A DNA stretch of 64,000 bases, taken from Rotaria sordida. Lineage: Eukaryota; Rotifera; Eurotatoria; Philodinida; Philodinidae. A program made the translations under genes and the position numbers. The DNA lies in the NCBI GenBank assembly GCA_905250125.1, contig CAJNOL010001071.1, positions 18,279 to 82,278 on the forward strand, in the 5' to 3' direction. The notes under the pieces are model-generated. The model was given only the letters and a program-made list of their open reading frames with translations, did no database searches and was not told the DNA's origin. This document shows, in pieces, positions 27,229 through 40,506 of this stretch (position 1 is the stretch's first letter; every line of letters starts with the position of its first letter).

Positions 27229-30200
27229 TCATTCTAAACATTGTTTAGCTTGCTCAACATTTCCAAGATGTGTTTTAACAATTGCAAGATTATGTAATGT
27301 ATGAGCTATTTCTGGATGATTACTTGGTAATGATATTTGTTGTAATTTCAACGCTACTTCATATTCTTCACAAGCTTTTGTATAATCTTCAGTAGCTAAA
27401 TAAACATTACCTAAATTAACTCTTGGTAATGCATGATTTGGATGACCTGGTGGAAGAGAACTATCATAAATTTTTTTAGCTTTAAGATATTTAAATGCTG
27501 CTTGATCATACTAGATGAAAGAAAAGAAAAGTTTTAGATTTATTTGAAAGCACCTTGTCGGATAAGATGATCCATTCAGAACTGAGACACCGAATATATC
27601 ACGTTGTAGAGCAAGACGAGACACATCGAATGATATATAATAAATCTTATTTTCATGAGATTTTGAACAAACTAGAGTCAAATTACTGGTAGACGGCTAA
27701 GCATTATCAGTAAGTGATCATTGTTGGGCTTGGTATCAGTGAAAAGTGTTTGTAAAAAAAAATTTCTTTATAGGCAATTTTGTAAAGCTTTCAATGGGCT
27801 ACAATCTCGTATGGTTATCATCTTCAATCGTTCTATCTTTGATAGGAAACAATACAATTTTTTTATAATTGACCATCGTTTTTCACGGCTAGTTACTAAT
27901 AGTGAGTTTTCGTGTGTTTAATCGTATCAACCACAGAAGATGTATGCACTCGCCAAATTTTTCCAGAAATTGCTCACGATGTAGGACTACAAAATGCACT
28001 ACTCGAAAGTTCTTCAAAATTTGTACGTCATGCTCAAATCTGCCTTACATTGACCAATCTAGAATCATTTTTGAATCATTTTTCCCATTTTTATACTTTG
28101 TTTCAATATTCTGAGTATCAAAACTTCATTCGCATATAAAATAAATATGATATTCAGAATCAGCATGAAAAATTGCATCAAATAGCCTATCTTTCGTCTA
28201 AATTTGTTTTTCATCAAAAATTGACCTGTACCGCTTCTCAGTCATATTTTCTCGAAGTTTGTCCTGTGGTTCTCCAGGGGTCCATTTTTGGTGGACCAAA
28301 AAAAATTAGACGAAATATAGTCTGTTTGATATAACTTTTTACGGCGACTCCGAATATTGAAACAAAGTATAAACCGAGCAAAATGATTCAAAAATTGTTC
28401 TAGATTTGTCAATGCAAGGCAGTTTTGAGCATGACGCACAAATTTTGAAGAACTTCTGAACAGTGAATTTTGTAGTGCTACATCGTGGACAATTTTTAGG
28501 AAAGTTTGACGAGTGGTCATATCTTTTGTAATTGGTACGATTGAACACACGAAAACTCACCATTAACAACTAGCCATGAAAAACGATGGTCGATCATCAA
28601 AAAGTTGAATTGTTTCCTATCAAAGATAGAATGATCGAAGATGTTACCGCATACGAGGTCGTAGTAGCCCGATAATGATCACTTACTGATGATGCTTTTG
28701 ATCCTTAATCATCTACTAGTAATTTGTTTGAATCTAGTTCCTTCAAAACCTCATGAAAATAAGATTTATTATATATGATTCGACGCACCTTGTCTTGCTC
28801 TACAACATGGTATATTTGATTTCTCAGTTCTGAATGGATCACCTTATGCGGTAGGGTCGTTTTTTTTATCTTACGTCTTGTCGATCATAATCTAGAGTAC
28901 CCAAATTAATTAATGTTCCAGCAACATCAACATGGTTTTTTGGAATACTTTTTTTATATAATTTCATAGCTCGTTGAAAAAATTCTTCAGCTCTTAGTTG
29001 TCGTCCTTGTTCACTATAAACAACACCAAGACCATTTAAAGTTTTTCCGGCACTCGCTAAACGTTTTGGTCGAGCACTCATATGTAAATTATATGCACGA
29101 TTATAACATTTTATTGCACGATTAAAATCACCTTTTAATCGATGTGTACGACCAAAATTAAAAAAGATACAAGCAATTTCTTCATCATTAGGATTTGAAC
29201 AATTGAGAATAGTATCAAAATATCTTTCTGCTTTAGCATATTCACCATTTTCAAGAAGTAAATTACCAAACATTAGACCTATATTAGATTCAGCCATTTT
29301 TTTCTTTTGGTATTCGACATATTCAGCAGCTGAATCAGCTCCTTGATCAGTTGCATGCATTTGAATATGCCATAAATCATCTTCGGCATTATACTCACAA
29401 GAATCAATTTGAAATACTGCTCCTATAAAAGAAAAATAAGGATTTCTTTCGTAATATATCAAGATAATTAGATTATTCAACAAAAAAATTCTTAAATACA
29501 TATCATAATCAAAACTCTCTTAAAGCTATTTCTTATGTATCAAATTATTTGACGATGCATGAACTATTATATACCGATAACACTGATAAACGTATTCTCA
29601 AGATTGAAAACTGAAATATTGCATTTCATAGAGCTTTAACATTATCCTACTTGGATAATATCTGAAAAAATCCATAATCAAAAATTACTTGACGATGGTT
29701 CTTTTCTCATAGATTGATAAACGATTTTTTGAATTTTCAATAATTACATTATTCAGACATTGTAATAAGACACGTTGATAGGAAGCTTTGTGTTCAAGTC
29801 TTTGTGCACTCGGATCTGATCGGGTATGAAAGGACCCCTTCCTAGCTAACTACATGTTGGATATCATAATAAACAACTAGTACTATGCTAATCTCAATGC
29901 AAGTATGGCAATAGATCAGACAATAAGATCAAAGTTGTGTTAGAAAACGATGTTGATATAGAAATATTCTAACAGTTTGTGTTATGATTTGTGCTTCTTG
30001 GTTTGTAAATATTTATCTTTAACGATTTACATTGAACTTTTCTTACCGACATCAACTAAAACTTCAGCTTCTTCTGGAAATGCTGAATATTCTCGAATAT
30101 CAGCAATAACAATTTTTTGAACAACATTTAAATCAACATGGTATTCGAATAAAGCACGTACAACATCTTCGTTCTTAGCAGATTTTGTTGCAAAATTGTA

Positions 30201-31366
30201 CGCAACTGAACGTTCACTACTTGTTAATAAATATTCATTTGTTGCAATTAAATTTCCAATACTATTTTGAAAATTTACTAATTCATCATGACTTAATTTT
30301 AAACCACGATAAATTTTAAGAACATCTTTTTGTTTTTTTTTTTGTTCTAAAAATTTTATTTCAAGTTGTTCACTTAAATCCATTATATAAAAACGACATT
30401 GATACAATACTTCAATATCTTCTGTACGAAGTGCCTTATTAATAAATCTAAAAAATTAAAATAAAAGAAAAAATATTTGTGAAAAATAAACTTGCATTTC
30501 TTTCTTTCTTTTTTTGAATAAACTTACTTATCCACAAATGTTCTTTTGGTAAACCATGGAATAGCATCAACTGATTTATATGTTTGATCAAAATCATCAA
30601 TATTTTTTAATTCAGTTAAATTTCCACGATAATAATTTCGACAAACTGTAACCATATCTTTTTTTGCTTGAGCTGTTTTTGGCATATTTTTTAATAAATG
30701 TATGAATAATTGAAAAAGTAAATATGAACCAGTTTCTTTTGAAAGATCTCGTATTGCTGTGTCTTTTTTATTATATATACTAAGTGTAACTGTGTGTTTA
30801 TCAAGTTCTTCAAGAGATTTTCTTAGACTATGTAGAAGTCTATTTTCAGTTTCACATAAATTAATAAGGTAATCGTGTTCCTGTTCTCCTATTTCAGCAA
30901 TTGTATCCGAATACGGAGCATAAAAAAATACTGAATCAATTTGTTTTAATGATTCAATGGCTTCAATCAAAGTCATCGGTGGTAAACCATCAATTATAAG
31001 AAAAACTTTATTAATTATTGATCTTATATAATCCACGCAATCTTTTTCTATTGTAAACGTCTGAAATTATAATTTACTTAGATGATTTATGTAAAACAAA
31101 TACATATGTATATAGACAGATGAATTTACCTCAACAGAATTGTTTATTGATCGGAGTAAGTCAATAATACGTTGCTGTGGTGTTTCACAAGCAAAATAGA
31201 CCATTTTTGTTCCATTATGATGACTTGTATTCTTGTCATCACAGTCTATCCTTTCTTCGTCACTTTCTTCTCCTTGTACATTTTCATAATCATCAACATC
31301 ATCTAGTTGACGCTTTAAATCATGACGTCTTCCACTACACCATGTAAAGCATTTAAGAAGCGGCAT
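27229..31366 (-). CDS. ART-TPR protein: ADP-ribosyltransferase with kinesin-light-chain-like TPRs
   Basis: Five exons (complement of 31130-31366, 30528-31060, 30047-30447, 28875-29422, 27229-27510) join in phase to 666 residues. After a 250-residue N-terminal region, the ART domain shows the R-S-ExE triad of arginine-specific mono-ADP-ribosyltransferases: Arg in IYRGLKLS (about 304), Ser in LLTSSERSVAYNFA (about 333), and ExE in AFPEEAEVLV (383-385). These bind NAD+ and transfer ADP-ribose to arginine. The C-terminal third holds about five tetratricopeptide repeats with KLC-type sequence (GEYAKAERYFDTIL, RAIKCYNRAYNLH, RAEEFFQRAMKLYKKS, YTKACEEYEVALKLQ). No signal peptide is seen, so it is probably cytosolic. 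TPRs usually bind partner proteins. All catalytic residues are present and there is no internal stop, so it is likely active. This fusion is a known, expanded bdelloid family. Intron 4 (1,364 bp) is occupied by a foldback element. Confidence 0.9.
27550..28857. mobile_element. 1.3-kb foldback element in ART-TPR intron 4
   Basis: Two arms of about 530 bp are inverted copies at roughly 80-85% by eye. Outer ends contain GATCCATTCAGAACTGAGA on both sides. Further in, both share ATATAATAAATCTTATTTTC, ATCTTTGATAGGAAACAAT and TTCTTCAAAATTTG. The central spacer is about 28110-28330. Matching short open frames on the two arms are mirror images, so they are not evidence of a gene, although one frame remains open in both. 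It sits wholly inside an intron. A related element lies at 48803-49309. Confidence 0.8.
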
Positions 31367-34094
31367 ATATCAAACAGCGGTAAAACTAGTTATTTTACGT
31401 CGACTTGTACAGTAACCTTGTTGCTTTACATAACACAAACTGACACTTTTTTTTTATATGCTCCATTGATAAAGATGATTAGTAACAAAAAAAACCTTAG
31501 CTATATTACTTATGTTATCAAAATATGATTTTTTTTTCTGTTTGAATAGACCAATGAAACCCGAAAAAAGGAAAAAAGAAATATTAGCGTAATCATGAAT
31601 CATGAAATCATGACAAAAAAATAACGTCACATGTTTTCAATACTAACTATGTGTTCTACGAATTTATACAATCTATTTGAATACAACCACAATTATTTTA
31701 TGAGAATAAATAAGTGATGCATTGAACAATATTACACAAATGAGATTGAAAATTCTTGTAGTAGTTGGACAAATTGTTTATTGATTCATTGTGTTTTATT
31801 TCTTAAACGAATCTTTTTGTCTTTCAGAGTACATAAAATATTCTATCATGTTTAAAAAGATAATTTTGTTTTATTTATTTGAATAGTTGATTTACTGTGT
31901 CATATCTATTTATCTGACATCGATTTAATCTTAATTCGATTTTTTATATTATGCTTTACTATCATTTGATAAACTTCTTCAGTGCTATGTATATCAAAGT
32001 CAAAGCAGACTTAATTCTAATGTAATGAAGTGTGACGTTCCCCCCTATAATTAAAGGTTTGCACTATTTTTATTAATTAAAAGTCCGAAAAAAAAACGTT
32101 TTTTCCTTAATTTCATATTCAGATATTTTTCTTTCTAAGAAGACTGAAAGGTAAAATTAAGTTTTGTTTGGTCGTTTTGTATGTCTCTGAATCGAAAAAA
32201 AGTTTACTGCAATATAAATATCACAAAAAAAACAACAAAAAGAAAATGTTAATCCATATCCAAATTTTGATTAATTCGGAACATCATGTTCGTATATCGA
32301 TCATCTGTTCGTGTACTTGTTCTATCGTTATATTCCTGAGTGTATCTCTCTTTTTTTTCTGTCAAGGAAGACGAATCTGACACTGCGTAAACATGAAATC
32401 TTGCGAATAGTGTGTGTGTCACCAGTTCATATTTTATCAAAGGTTTTCAGTTCATGCATTATAACCTATCCAGCCATCTTTTAAAGTCCATGTTAAATAA
32501 AGTCGTTCCCAAAAATTCTAAGACAGACTTGAAGACATTATCTGCAACTTACCCAAGACTACTTAAGTATGATATCTATAGTTTCTTGGTTTTTTCAGGA
32601 CTTGTTACATGTTGATTTTTTTTATATTTTATCTGTGTATGGTTCATATAAGATAGGCTTAAAACACTTTGAACTTGGTTCACGCTAATTCAGATATTTA
32701 TGTTCAAGAATATTTACAAGGGGTGTCTTTCTTGATCACAAAAATTTTTTTTTAAATTAATTCATTGTTGTATGTTTACTTAAAAATTTAGTTATTGTAT
32801 TTGAATTGAAGGTATAATAAAGTTTCCATCTATCGACGATATTCTTACGTTCAAGAAGAAAAAAAGAATCTAATTTTCTTTCATTTAGCAGAGAAAATCG
32901 ATAAAAAAATACAATATTGAAAAACTTCCAATAGTTTTATTCCCATATTGAGCACTTTCGATATTTTGATTTTTGACATACTCTTTTCTAAATTCTTGTA
33001 ATTCAACATTCTTCATATTGGATACTTCTTTTGGTATTACTGATTTTCGAGATTTTATCTCTTAGATGAATTTTTTTTTGATGTTTTTCCTTCAATATTT
33101 TGCTCTTCAAGATTTTGATTGTCTAGTCTTTGCAACTTTCGTGTTCGAATTAGGTATGAGTGAATAGAAAACTCACACTCACACCCACTCACACCCTCAT
33201 TTCATTCAATCAATGTCAAATCTTCGATTGATGAATGAAAAAATATAGACCTATCATCAATGAATGATGAATTTATCGAATAGTTACAAAGTTGTTGATC
33301 ATTCTCCCGAATGTACTGAGCTCAGAATACCCTGCTACCAGTATGACGCATGAATCTTTGAGTACTTTATGTGTTTTTATCAGTAGACTACAAAATGCTT
33401 ATAAATTTTCAATCTAATAATTTGTTGAGAAATTTTTCATAGAATGCTATAGAAACTGTAGATACGTACATAGTAAGTACGTACTCATGCATTGAGACAA
33501 TTTTCAGCAGGATACTCAACGGAGATCTTGTGACATACTGGTAATAGAATATCCAAAAAGGTATCCTGCTGACAATTGACTCAGGATATAGATACCTTGA
33601 ATTCAGTAGATTTACTAGGACATCCACATATTCAATTAATCATGAAATGAAAGAAACTTCTAATATCTAGTTGTGAATCGATTAATAAAAAACAATTTTA
33701 ATTTTGATGATTTTTTTTAAATCAACAATTATATTGTAATAGTATAGTTATATTTTAAGTCATCTTATCGCTTGATAAGGTAAGACAATAAAAACCCACT
33801 CATTTTATACACGTGTGTTTTATATCGCATTGATTTCTTTTCTCATACAATGACCTTGATTTAAATCAAATGATAAATACCAAAACGATCTATTTAAAAT
33901 TTATGCGAACAATAAATTTAAATCTCATGATCAAATGGTAAATCTACATTTCAATCATTTTCAAAAGACATTCATAAACATTCGTTTTTTCGAGTACTTT
34001 TGTTTTTTCTTGTCTCGCAGAACGAAAACAAGATTGTTTTTATTCTTTCTAACATCAAACTTCATAAACATGAAGACGCGTTGAAAGTTATAAA
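31367..34094. other. Intergenic between divergent ART-TPR and F-box genes
   Basis: A shared upstream region of 2.7 kb. No gene supported. A CACACTC-rich stretch lies at about 33170-33210. A perfect 11-bp inverted repeat, CAGCAGGATAC / GTATCCTGCTG, sits at about 33508-33571 inside a fuzzier inverted region. Confidence 0.45.
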
Positions 34095-36051
34095 ATGGCT
34101 ACTAACATCAACATTCCATCACTTTTTACACTTCCAGTTGAATTAATCTATCGTATTTTAAACAATCTTGATAATCAAACTATTCTATTTTCATTTGGTA
34201 ATGTTTGTAAACGATTTCAATCCATTATTAATACATATAATCAATATAAATTAAATTTTCAATCAGTATCTAAATTATGTTTCCATTCAATTTGTTATTT
34301 AATACATCCAGAAAATATTATTTCACTTACACTTTCAAATGATAATAAAACACCAAATCAAATCAAATGTTTTTTTTCATTTTTTCAAATTCAACAATTT
34401 ACTTGTTTACGTTCATTAACACTTATAGAAATCGATGAAAATGATTTTCATAATATTTTTCCATTTAAAAATATTCTTATATCATTATCATTTACTTTTC
34501 GAAATAATATTCTTCAAAATTCAAAAACATTACAATTAATTTCTTCAATAATATCTAATAATAATCTTCGACATCTTGATTTTTTTTTATCATCGAGTAA
34601 AATCGATGATTTAATATGGCCTAATCAATGTTTACTTCAATCTCTCGTACTATCTAATCGTATAAATTTCATACAATTCTCTACAATACTTTCCTATTCA
34701 TTACAATTAAAAAAATTTGTATTACAAGATTGTATTATAGAAGATCTAACTGATATTGATTCTTTAATTTCTTATCCACAATTAATTTCACTTACATTTG
34801 ATGATAGTGAATTAAATGTGAATGAATGTCAATTAATATTATCTTTAACACCTTCATTAGAATATCTTCATATAGTTGGAGGAACAAATTTATCTAATGG
34901 TTTTTGTTGGGAAAAATTTATTCAAAAGAAATTATTAAAATTAAATAAATTTGAATTTGCTTTTTGTGGTACTACAGATGTTAGAGTTGAAGATTCAATT
35001 AATGTTGAATCATTGATAACTTCATTTCGAACACCATTTTGGATTGATAATAAACATTGGTTTGTTGTTTGTTATTATTTTAAAGATTCAGCTAATTATA
35101 GTATTTATTCATTACCAATTTGTAAATCAAAAGTAAGATTTTATCCTCATGAAGATAAAATTACATGTTCAACGTATTCAAATTTTTATAATGATGTTTC
35201 AATGACAGATAATGTACGTGAAATGCAATTAAATTTAACTGATTTAATGGCTCGTCATAATCAAGATGTAAAGGTATTTAAATGAATTTACAAAAACAAA
35301 TTGACTTTTATATGTCAAATGTTGTCTAATACACAACATTATTCAAGTCAGTGAATGTATATGATCAAAAGTATTCATCCACTGTCTAAAGACAGCGAAT
35401 TAGATATTGAATAATAGAGAAAGATTGATAATGTTGATCATTTTTTTAATTTATAGATAGCGAGTAGAGTTCAAAACATGGATGAGAATTTTGATTTTTA
35501 GATTCGATAAGGAAAAGATTTATCTTTAAATTATTTAAATAAATGTGACAAATTATTATTTTTTTATATAGAATACATCAGCAAGTTATACTCTTTTTCG
35601 CAAACTGAACAAACTCTTGCTTTTTATTGATAATGAATGGCCCATTGGTTCAATTGAATATCTCTCAACATTTATTGATTTATCATATATCGTTGAATTA
35701 TTAATCAGTATTGATTTTGATTCAGAATCTGTTTCAAATAAACTTACTAATATTACTCATTTACTTAAACAAACATTGAATTTACATACTTTGACAATTG
35801 ATAGTTCATTAACAAGTGCAGAAAATATTTGTTTATTAGTACCTGATTATATAAAACATTTACAAGTATCAGTTAAAAATATTGATGATACTAAATTAAT
35901 TATTGAACAACTTAAACATTTATCGAGTGTCACATTTGAAACTTTGTATGATATAAAATGTTTATCACCAGAATTTGTGACATGGCTTATGGAAAAAAGA
36001 AATCAATCAACATATAGAAATGAAAACACGTTTCTTAGTATTTGGTTTTAA
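34095..36051 (+). CDS. F-box protein, divergent bdelloid family, intact
   Basis: Two exons, 34095-35273 and 35572-36051, join in phase 0 (..QDVK | NTSASYTLF..) to 552 residues. Residues of about 6-45 (LFTLPVELIYRILNNLDNQT..) form the F-box that docks SKP1 in SCF E3 ligases. The rest consists of weak LRR-like strands (LRHLDFFLSS, LQSLVLSNRI, LEYLHIVGG, LKKFVLQDC) that would select the substrate. The block SFRTPFWIDNKHWFVVC near residue 315 matches SFRTPFWLQEHQWYVRC in the gene at 24106, so they are paralogues. The second exon differs more between the two. The start is the first ATG, immediately ahead of the F-box. Substrate unknown. It is an intact member beside a mutated one. Confidence 0.8.
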
Positions 36052-37756
36052 CAATAATAGCAATTAGAAAACTTGAGAAGATATGTCATGTATCTGATAC
36101 ATAATCAGAAATAAATATATTTCTTTTAAATGAATTTTTAAGATAATACTTTAACAACTATTCGTTAATACAATTGATTAAGACTATATCTTTTCAGAAT
36201 TTCGGTCAACGTCGTCTATTTTTAAACAACAAAAATATTTTCAATAGTAAGAGTTGAGTAATGTTCTACTAGCGTGACATGTAACCCTCGTAAATATTAC
36301 ATGCAAATTCCTGCTGACATGAAGAAATTAACACTATCAGAAATCAGCTTATTTCCTCTCTATTGCATGGAAAGATACTCTCTTGGGCAAAATCATTTAT
36401 ATTCGTCTAGACTATCATAACAGGCATTATTATATTTAATTCTACCACTACTCGTCCGTTAGTCTTTTGGTTATTTCTTTCTTGTATGATCGCAATACTT
36501 AATCACTGTTTTTCTTCGTATCATTCATACTAATTGATGAAACCAATATACATTTAGTAGTTCTATTTCACAGAAATGTCTTTTTTATTCATTGCTTCTT
36601 CTCTATTTCGATATATTTATCTTCTTTTCAATCTACATTACTGTTGATCAGTCAACCTAGGTGCTCTCATGTTTATCCTTGTATATATATATACTTCTAA
36701 AAGAAAATTTTATGAACTGTAAGTAAAATCATCAACATTTTGGATTACACTAATTGGTTATCCTTCTGATTTGTTGTATGGTGGAGATACATAAATCGAT
36801 ATTGAAATTTTTTGTACATGTTCATAATCACTCGATAACTTCTAAAGAGAAGTATTAATTACTTGAAATATTTCTTCAGTTATATCATGAACACAACAAT
36901 CACAATTATGTACAAAAAGATACAATCAACGGTGATATCAATAATTCTATAGATCTCGAGTAGTGCGCCAATACTGATAAGATTTTGACATGATGAACAA
37001 GTCGAATTGAATAGATAGGAATTTGATGATGCCTCATCCTGTGTCATCAACTGGACTTCACAAAAAAGGTCTCATTGAAAAAGATCGACTTGAAAATATC
37101 GCTGTCTATTACTACTCTGTGTCATCAAACTATGACATACAAATATTAACCAGAATGATAACCAGTACATGTTGTCTCAAAAGAAAAGAAAAAATGATAG
37201 TACATGAAATAAAGGCCAGTTGTTTTTCAAGCTTTTTTAAAACAAGTTCAATGTAAGATTGAAACCTGCATATATCAATTATTCTGATGACATTAGCTGT
37301 TAAACTTTTCTATTTCCATTCTTTTTTCCTTTGCTCTTCATCATCTAACATTCCAAAAGCTTTTCTTCTAATTTTATTATCCAGAGAATCAACGATAAAT
37401 CCTAATCACGTACTACAACTTTATTTTTCTATATTTTATGAAGATGATATTTTTCATTCCCATAGCTCTTCTCAAATGCCAAAAAGACGTTTCCATTTAT
37501 TTGATTCAAAATTCCTATGAATCAATGATATCGAAAGAATATTTTATTGGTTCCTATTTTTGTGTACTTGAGAACATGCTCCTTTTCTTTTTAATAAAAA
37601 ATAACATTGATCTTTGACGGTATTTCTCAATAGAGAACAGCAACTTAAGATTTCGTTAAACACTCTTGCTTAACAACTGAATACCTATTAACATGGTTAA
37701 TATATTATTTGATTACAGATAAAGAAATAAGATTATCAATCAAGTATTTTAAATAT
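36052..37756. other. Intergenic between convergent genes
   Basis: No gene supported. On the minus strand near 36770-36935 a short frame reads CDCCVHDITEEIFQVINTSL and then hits a stop. It may be a gene relic, but too little remains to call. Confidence 0.4.
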
Positions 37757-38632
37757 TCAAGCCCATGCAATTGGAGCACCACGTGATTTAAGACGTCCTT
37801 CGTAAAAACCGATAAAAACACTATTAAAATGAGTTATAAATTGAGTAGACATTTGACTAAAATCAACAGAACATTTATTTGTTCCATGTCGATACCAATG
37901 AGTATTAAAATTCAGAGTTGATTCTAAAAATATTTTAGGTACATTGTACGGTTTTTCTAATTCTTCGAGAAGACTATCTGGTGAAATTAATTGTTTAATA
38001 GTGGTTGCTTCGAGAAACAAATTAAGATGATCAATTGAATTAGATCGTTTAGGACTTAAAAAATGCACAAGATGTACCATTAAAACAACCATTTCTTTAT
38101 GAAGTTGTTGTAGATCATTTTCATCTTTAATTGCTGAATCAATGTAATGTCCAGCAAAGTTTCGAACAAATCGAATAAGTTTATATACAATATTATCTGT
38201 ATTAGTAAGAATATAATGATGATAATTAGATATTGGAAAAAATTCATGAGAAAATCGACATTTAGTGCCATAAGTACATGAATGAGTGTACCAAAAAGGA
38301 CAGATATTTGATTGACGATACAAAGTCTCGTGTTCATAGCGACATTGATTGCGGAGTTTAGGACAATCACCATTTTTTATCATTTGTATACATAGACGAC
38401 GATCCCATAGTGCTATTTCCGAGTAAAGAATGCTTTTCGTTGTTTCATGAATATAGATAAATAAGAGAAGACCTTTTTCAAGACGAGCAAAATTTACTCC
38501 TTTTGAAGTTTGTCGTGTTTTATAATAGTTATTTGCTTCCGAGATATTTGTATTACATATAATATCTTGTTGAATAGATATTTCAGCAATCTTTTTTGAT
38601 AATGTATCGATCTTGTCATTAGTCGAAGTCAT
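37757..38632 (-). CDS. Tandem CCCH zinc-finger protein
   Basis: A 291-residue intronless frame from ATG 38632 (MTSTNDKIDTLSKKIAEIS). The same frame stays open to an upstream ATG at 38722, giving 321 residues. I prefer the inner start because the upstream stretch is AT-driven and the inner context is a good match. Two CCCH fingers lie near residues 81-129: C-x8-C-x6-C-x3-H (CIQMIKNGDC..CRYEH) and C-x7-C-x5-C-x3-H (CPFWYTHSC..CRFSH). Such fingers usually bind single-stranded RNA, and the spacing is near but not identical to TTP-type C-x8-C-x5-C-x3-H. The C-terminal 160 residues are helical-looking (LLEELEKPYNVPKIF, HFNSVFIGFYEGRL) with no recognised domain. It is probably an RNA-binding protein of cytoplasm or nucleus. 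Exact family uncertain. Confidence 0.75.
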   Translation of the reverse strand: MTSTNDKIDTLSKKIAEISIQQDIICNTNISEANNYYKTRQTSKGVNFARLEKGLLLFIYIHETTKSILYSEIALWDRRLCIQMIKNGDCPKLRNQCRYEHETLYRQSNICPFWYTHSCTYGTKCRFSHEFFPISNYHHYILTNTDNIVYKLIRFVRNFAGHYIDSAIKDENDLQQLHKEMVVLMVHLVHFLSPKRSNSIDHLNLFLEATTIKQLISPDSLLEELEKPYNVPKIFLESTLNFNTHWYRHGTNKCSVDFSQMSTQFITHFNSVFIGFYEGRLKSRGAPIAWA

Positions 38633-38722
38633 TTCAAGATGTCTAGAAGAACAAATTATGTTATAGTTCAACGAATTCTCCCATGTTATTATTTTTTCTA
38701 TATTTATTAAGGAACAGTACAC

Positions 38723-39367
38723 AAATAATTACCTACCAGGTAAAACGAAACTTTTTCTTTAGTGTATGGAAGCCATTTCGCGACACAGCGCACGTGGTAC
38801 GATGGAGAGAAGAAAAAACAAGATAGAAGTTACTTGCAAGAGTAAGAAGAAAAAGTAAATATTTTCGTATTTGAGGTTTTTCTCAGTGAAAATGTCTTAT
38901 TGTAGAGTCAAATGAATTGTTTGAATATAATAATTATTTCTTAGACTTTACACTAACTCACGAATATGAGTAGACTAATTATTATGCGATAATTACTTGT
39001 TATAGGTAAAAAAAATATAAATACATACACAAACGGATAAAGAAAATAGAAACAAACAGTAACCATACATATAAACACGTAACCAAAGAACGAAAAACAC
39101 AATAACACTTATCGATACAAAATCAATAGCTATGATTTTTTTCGAGTTGTCAAATAACTAGTTTACCATAACAAAAAAAAACAGCGTTAATAAGCAAAAA
39201 AATTTGCTTTAGGGTGTTGAACGGCAGATTCATTTGAACGCTTCAAAATGATAAGAGCTCCAAAGCTTGAGTACAGCAGTGAGTTGCATGGAAATAATAT
39301 CATTATCTCATGAATACTTCGATTTGAACTGTTTTCGAAGTCAGTGGAACTGTTAATAGATTATTAT
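38723..39367. other. Intergenic
   Basis: Upstream region of the CCCH gene. AT-rich, with no exon or repeat that I can support. Confidence 0.4.
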
Positions 39368-39639
39368 TCACCGTACGCTAAACGAAAATGCTGAGAGATG
39401 TTCATTATTTTCTTCAATTGTCATTGTTAGTAGATTCCATTTATCAAGATTGCTGACTGTGAAAATTACTGTTGAAAGCTTTTCTGTTGACTCTCTAATA
39501 ACATAGTTACTATTTGCATTAGTGCGTCCGACAGAAGTACTAACATCATCAGCAGTTGTATACGACGCACCATAAAGAGTTTCATTCCCACCAGTAAGTG
39601 AAACAGTCATTCCAGTTCGCATGAAAAATTCATCAAACT
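39368..39639 (-). pseudogene. Orphan 3' exon of an unrecognised gene
   Basis: A minus-strand frame preceded by a plausible acceptor (..GGTTTAG) reads FDEFFMRTGMTVSLTGGNET.. KLSTVIFTVSNLDKWNLLTM.. and ends SFSVR at 39368. It has good coding composition but no recognisable upstream exon. The next 800 bp on that side are a decayed mariner-like element. It is probably the surviving last exon of a disrupted extracellular-type gene. Confidence 0.4.
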
Positions 39640-39810
39640 AAACCATATAATAATTGATGCTTTTATGAACTAAACAAATTTCATATGCTACTAGATTTGA
39701 AAATGGTTAAAGAATGCCACAAACTATTATAGTAGTCTTTTAAAGAAACTAACTGATCATTGTAGAATTGAGATCAGTATCATAACAAGATATTTTCGTA
39801 GCTTCACAAT

Positions 39811-40440
39811 ACAGGGTGTTCCAAAAGTCTCCGAGAAAAGTAAATTTGAATATCTTCATTATTTATCAAGTTTAATCAACTGATTTTTTTTTCAAATGAT
39901 ATAGGTACCAGTGTGAAGTTTTTTTTGATACGAACAAGATTCATAAATACTGTTCAAAATTATTAGTTTTGGCTGATATACAAAAAACACCCGTTTTTCG
40001 GTTTCCAAAAAATTGCTAGGCTGTGTTTCTTTTTTATAATGCTTTAATTTCTTGCATTCTGTGTGACGTTTAAATCGATCAGATCCTTTGCTATCATTTC
40101 TATGCATTTCTTTTGGTATATCACTACAAAACGAAGCCTAATGGAGTCAAATCCGGCGATCATGAAGTTCAAAAGATCGGTTCACCTGTTCGAGTTCATG
40201 AGTCATCGTTCGGAAACACAAAACAGTTTCATGAGCTTCGTGAATACCAAACTTGACACTAATGATGACCTATTTAACGCGTTTCAAAATTTCTAGAACA
40301 AACGCTTTGAAACGCGTTCTTCTTACCGGCATTTCGAATTGTTAATTTTCATATCGGGGAAGCGCATCAAACAGGTCGGCATTAACGTATTTTGGAAATG
40401 CGTTTTTTTCGCAGAAATTTACGCCATGGAAAGCTTCAGT
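39811..40440 (-). mobile_element. Decayed Tc1/mariner-like transposon copy
   Basis: One end CAGGGTGTTCCAAAAGTCTC at 39812 resembles mariner terminal repeats. On the minus strand at about 40130-40180 the text encodes PDLTPLGF, the degraded form of the SPDLTPLDFFLWG motif around the last catalytic Asp of mariner-type DDD/E transposases. Stops and frameshifts fill the rest. The opposite terminal repeat was not found, so the right boundary is a guess. Confidence 0.5.
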
Positions 40441-40506
40441 TTATTTCAAAGGTAATTGTTCGAAACTTCACACTGGAAATTGAGCAAGATCTTTTGGTTT
40501 TATTTT

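Noticed and set aside
27902..28569. Pairs of 70-100-codon frames on both arms of the 1.3-kb foldback
   Set aside because: They are mirror images caused by the inverted repeat; no recognisable domain and no splice context.
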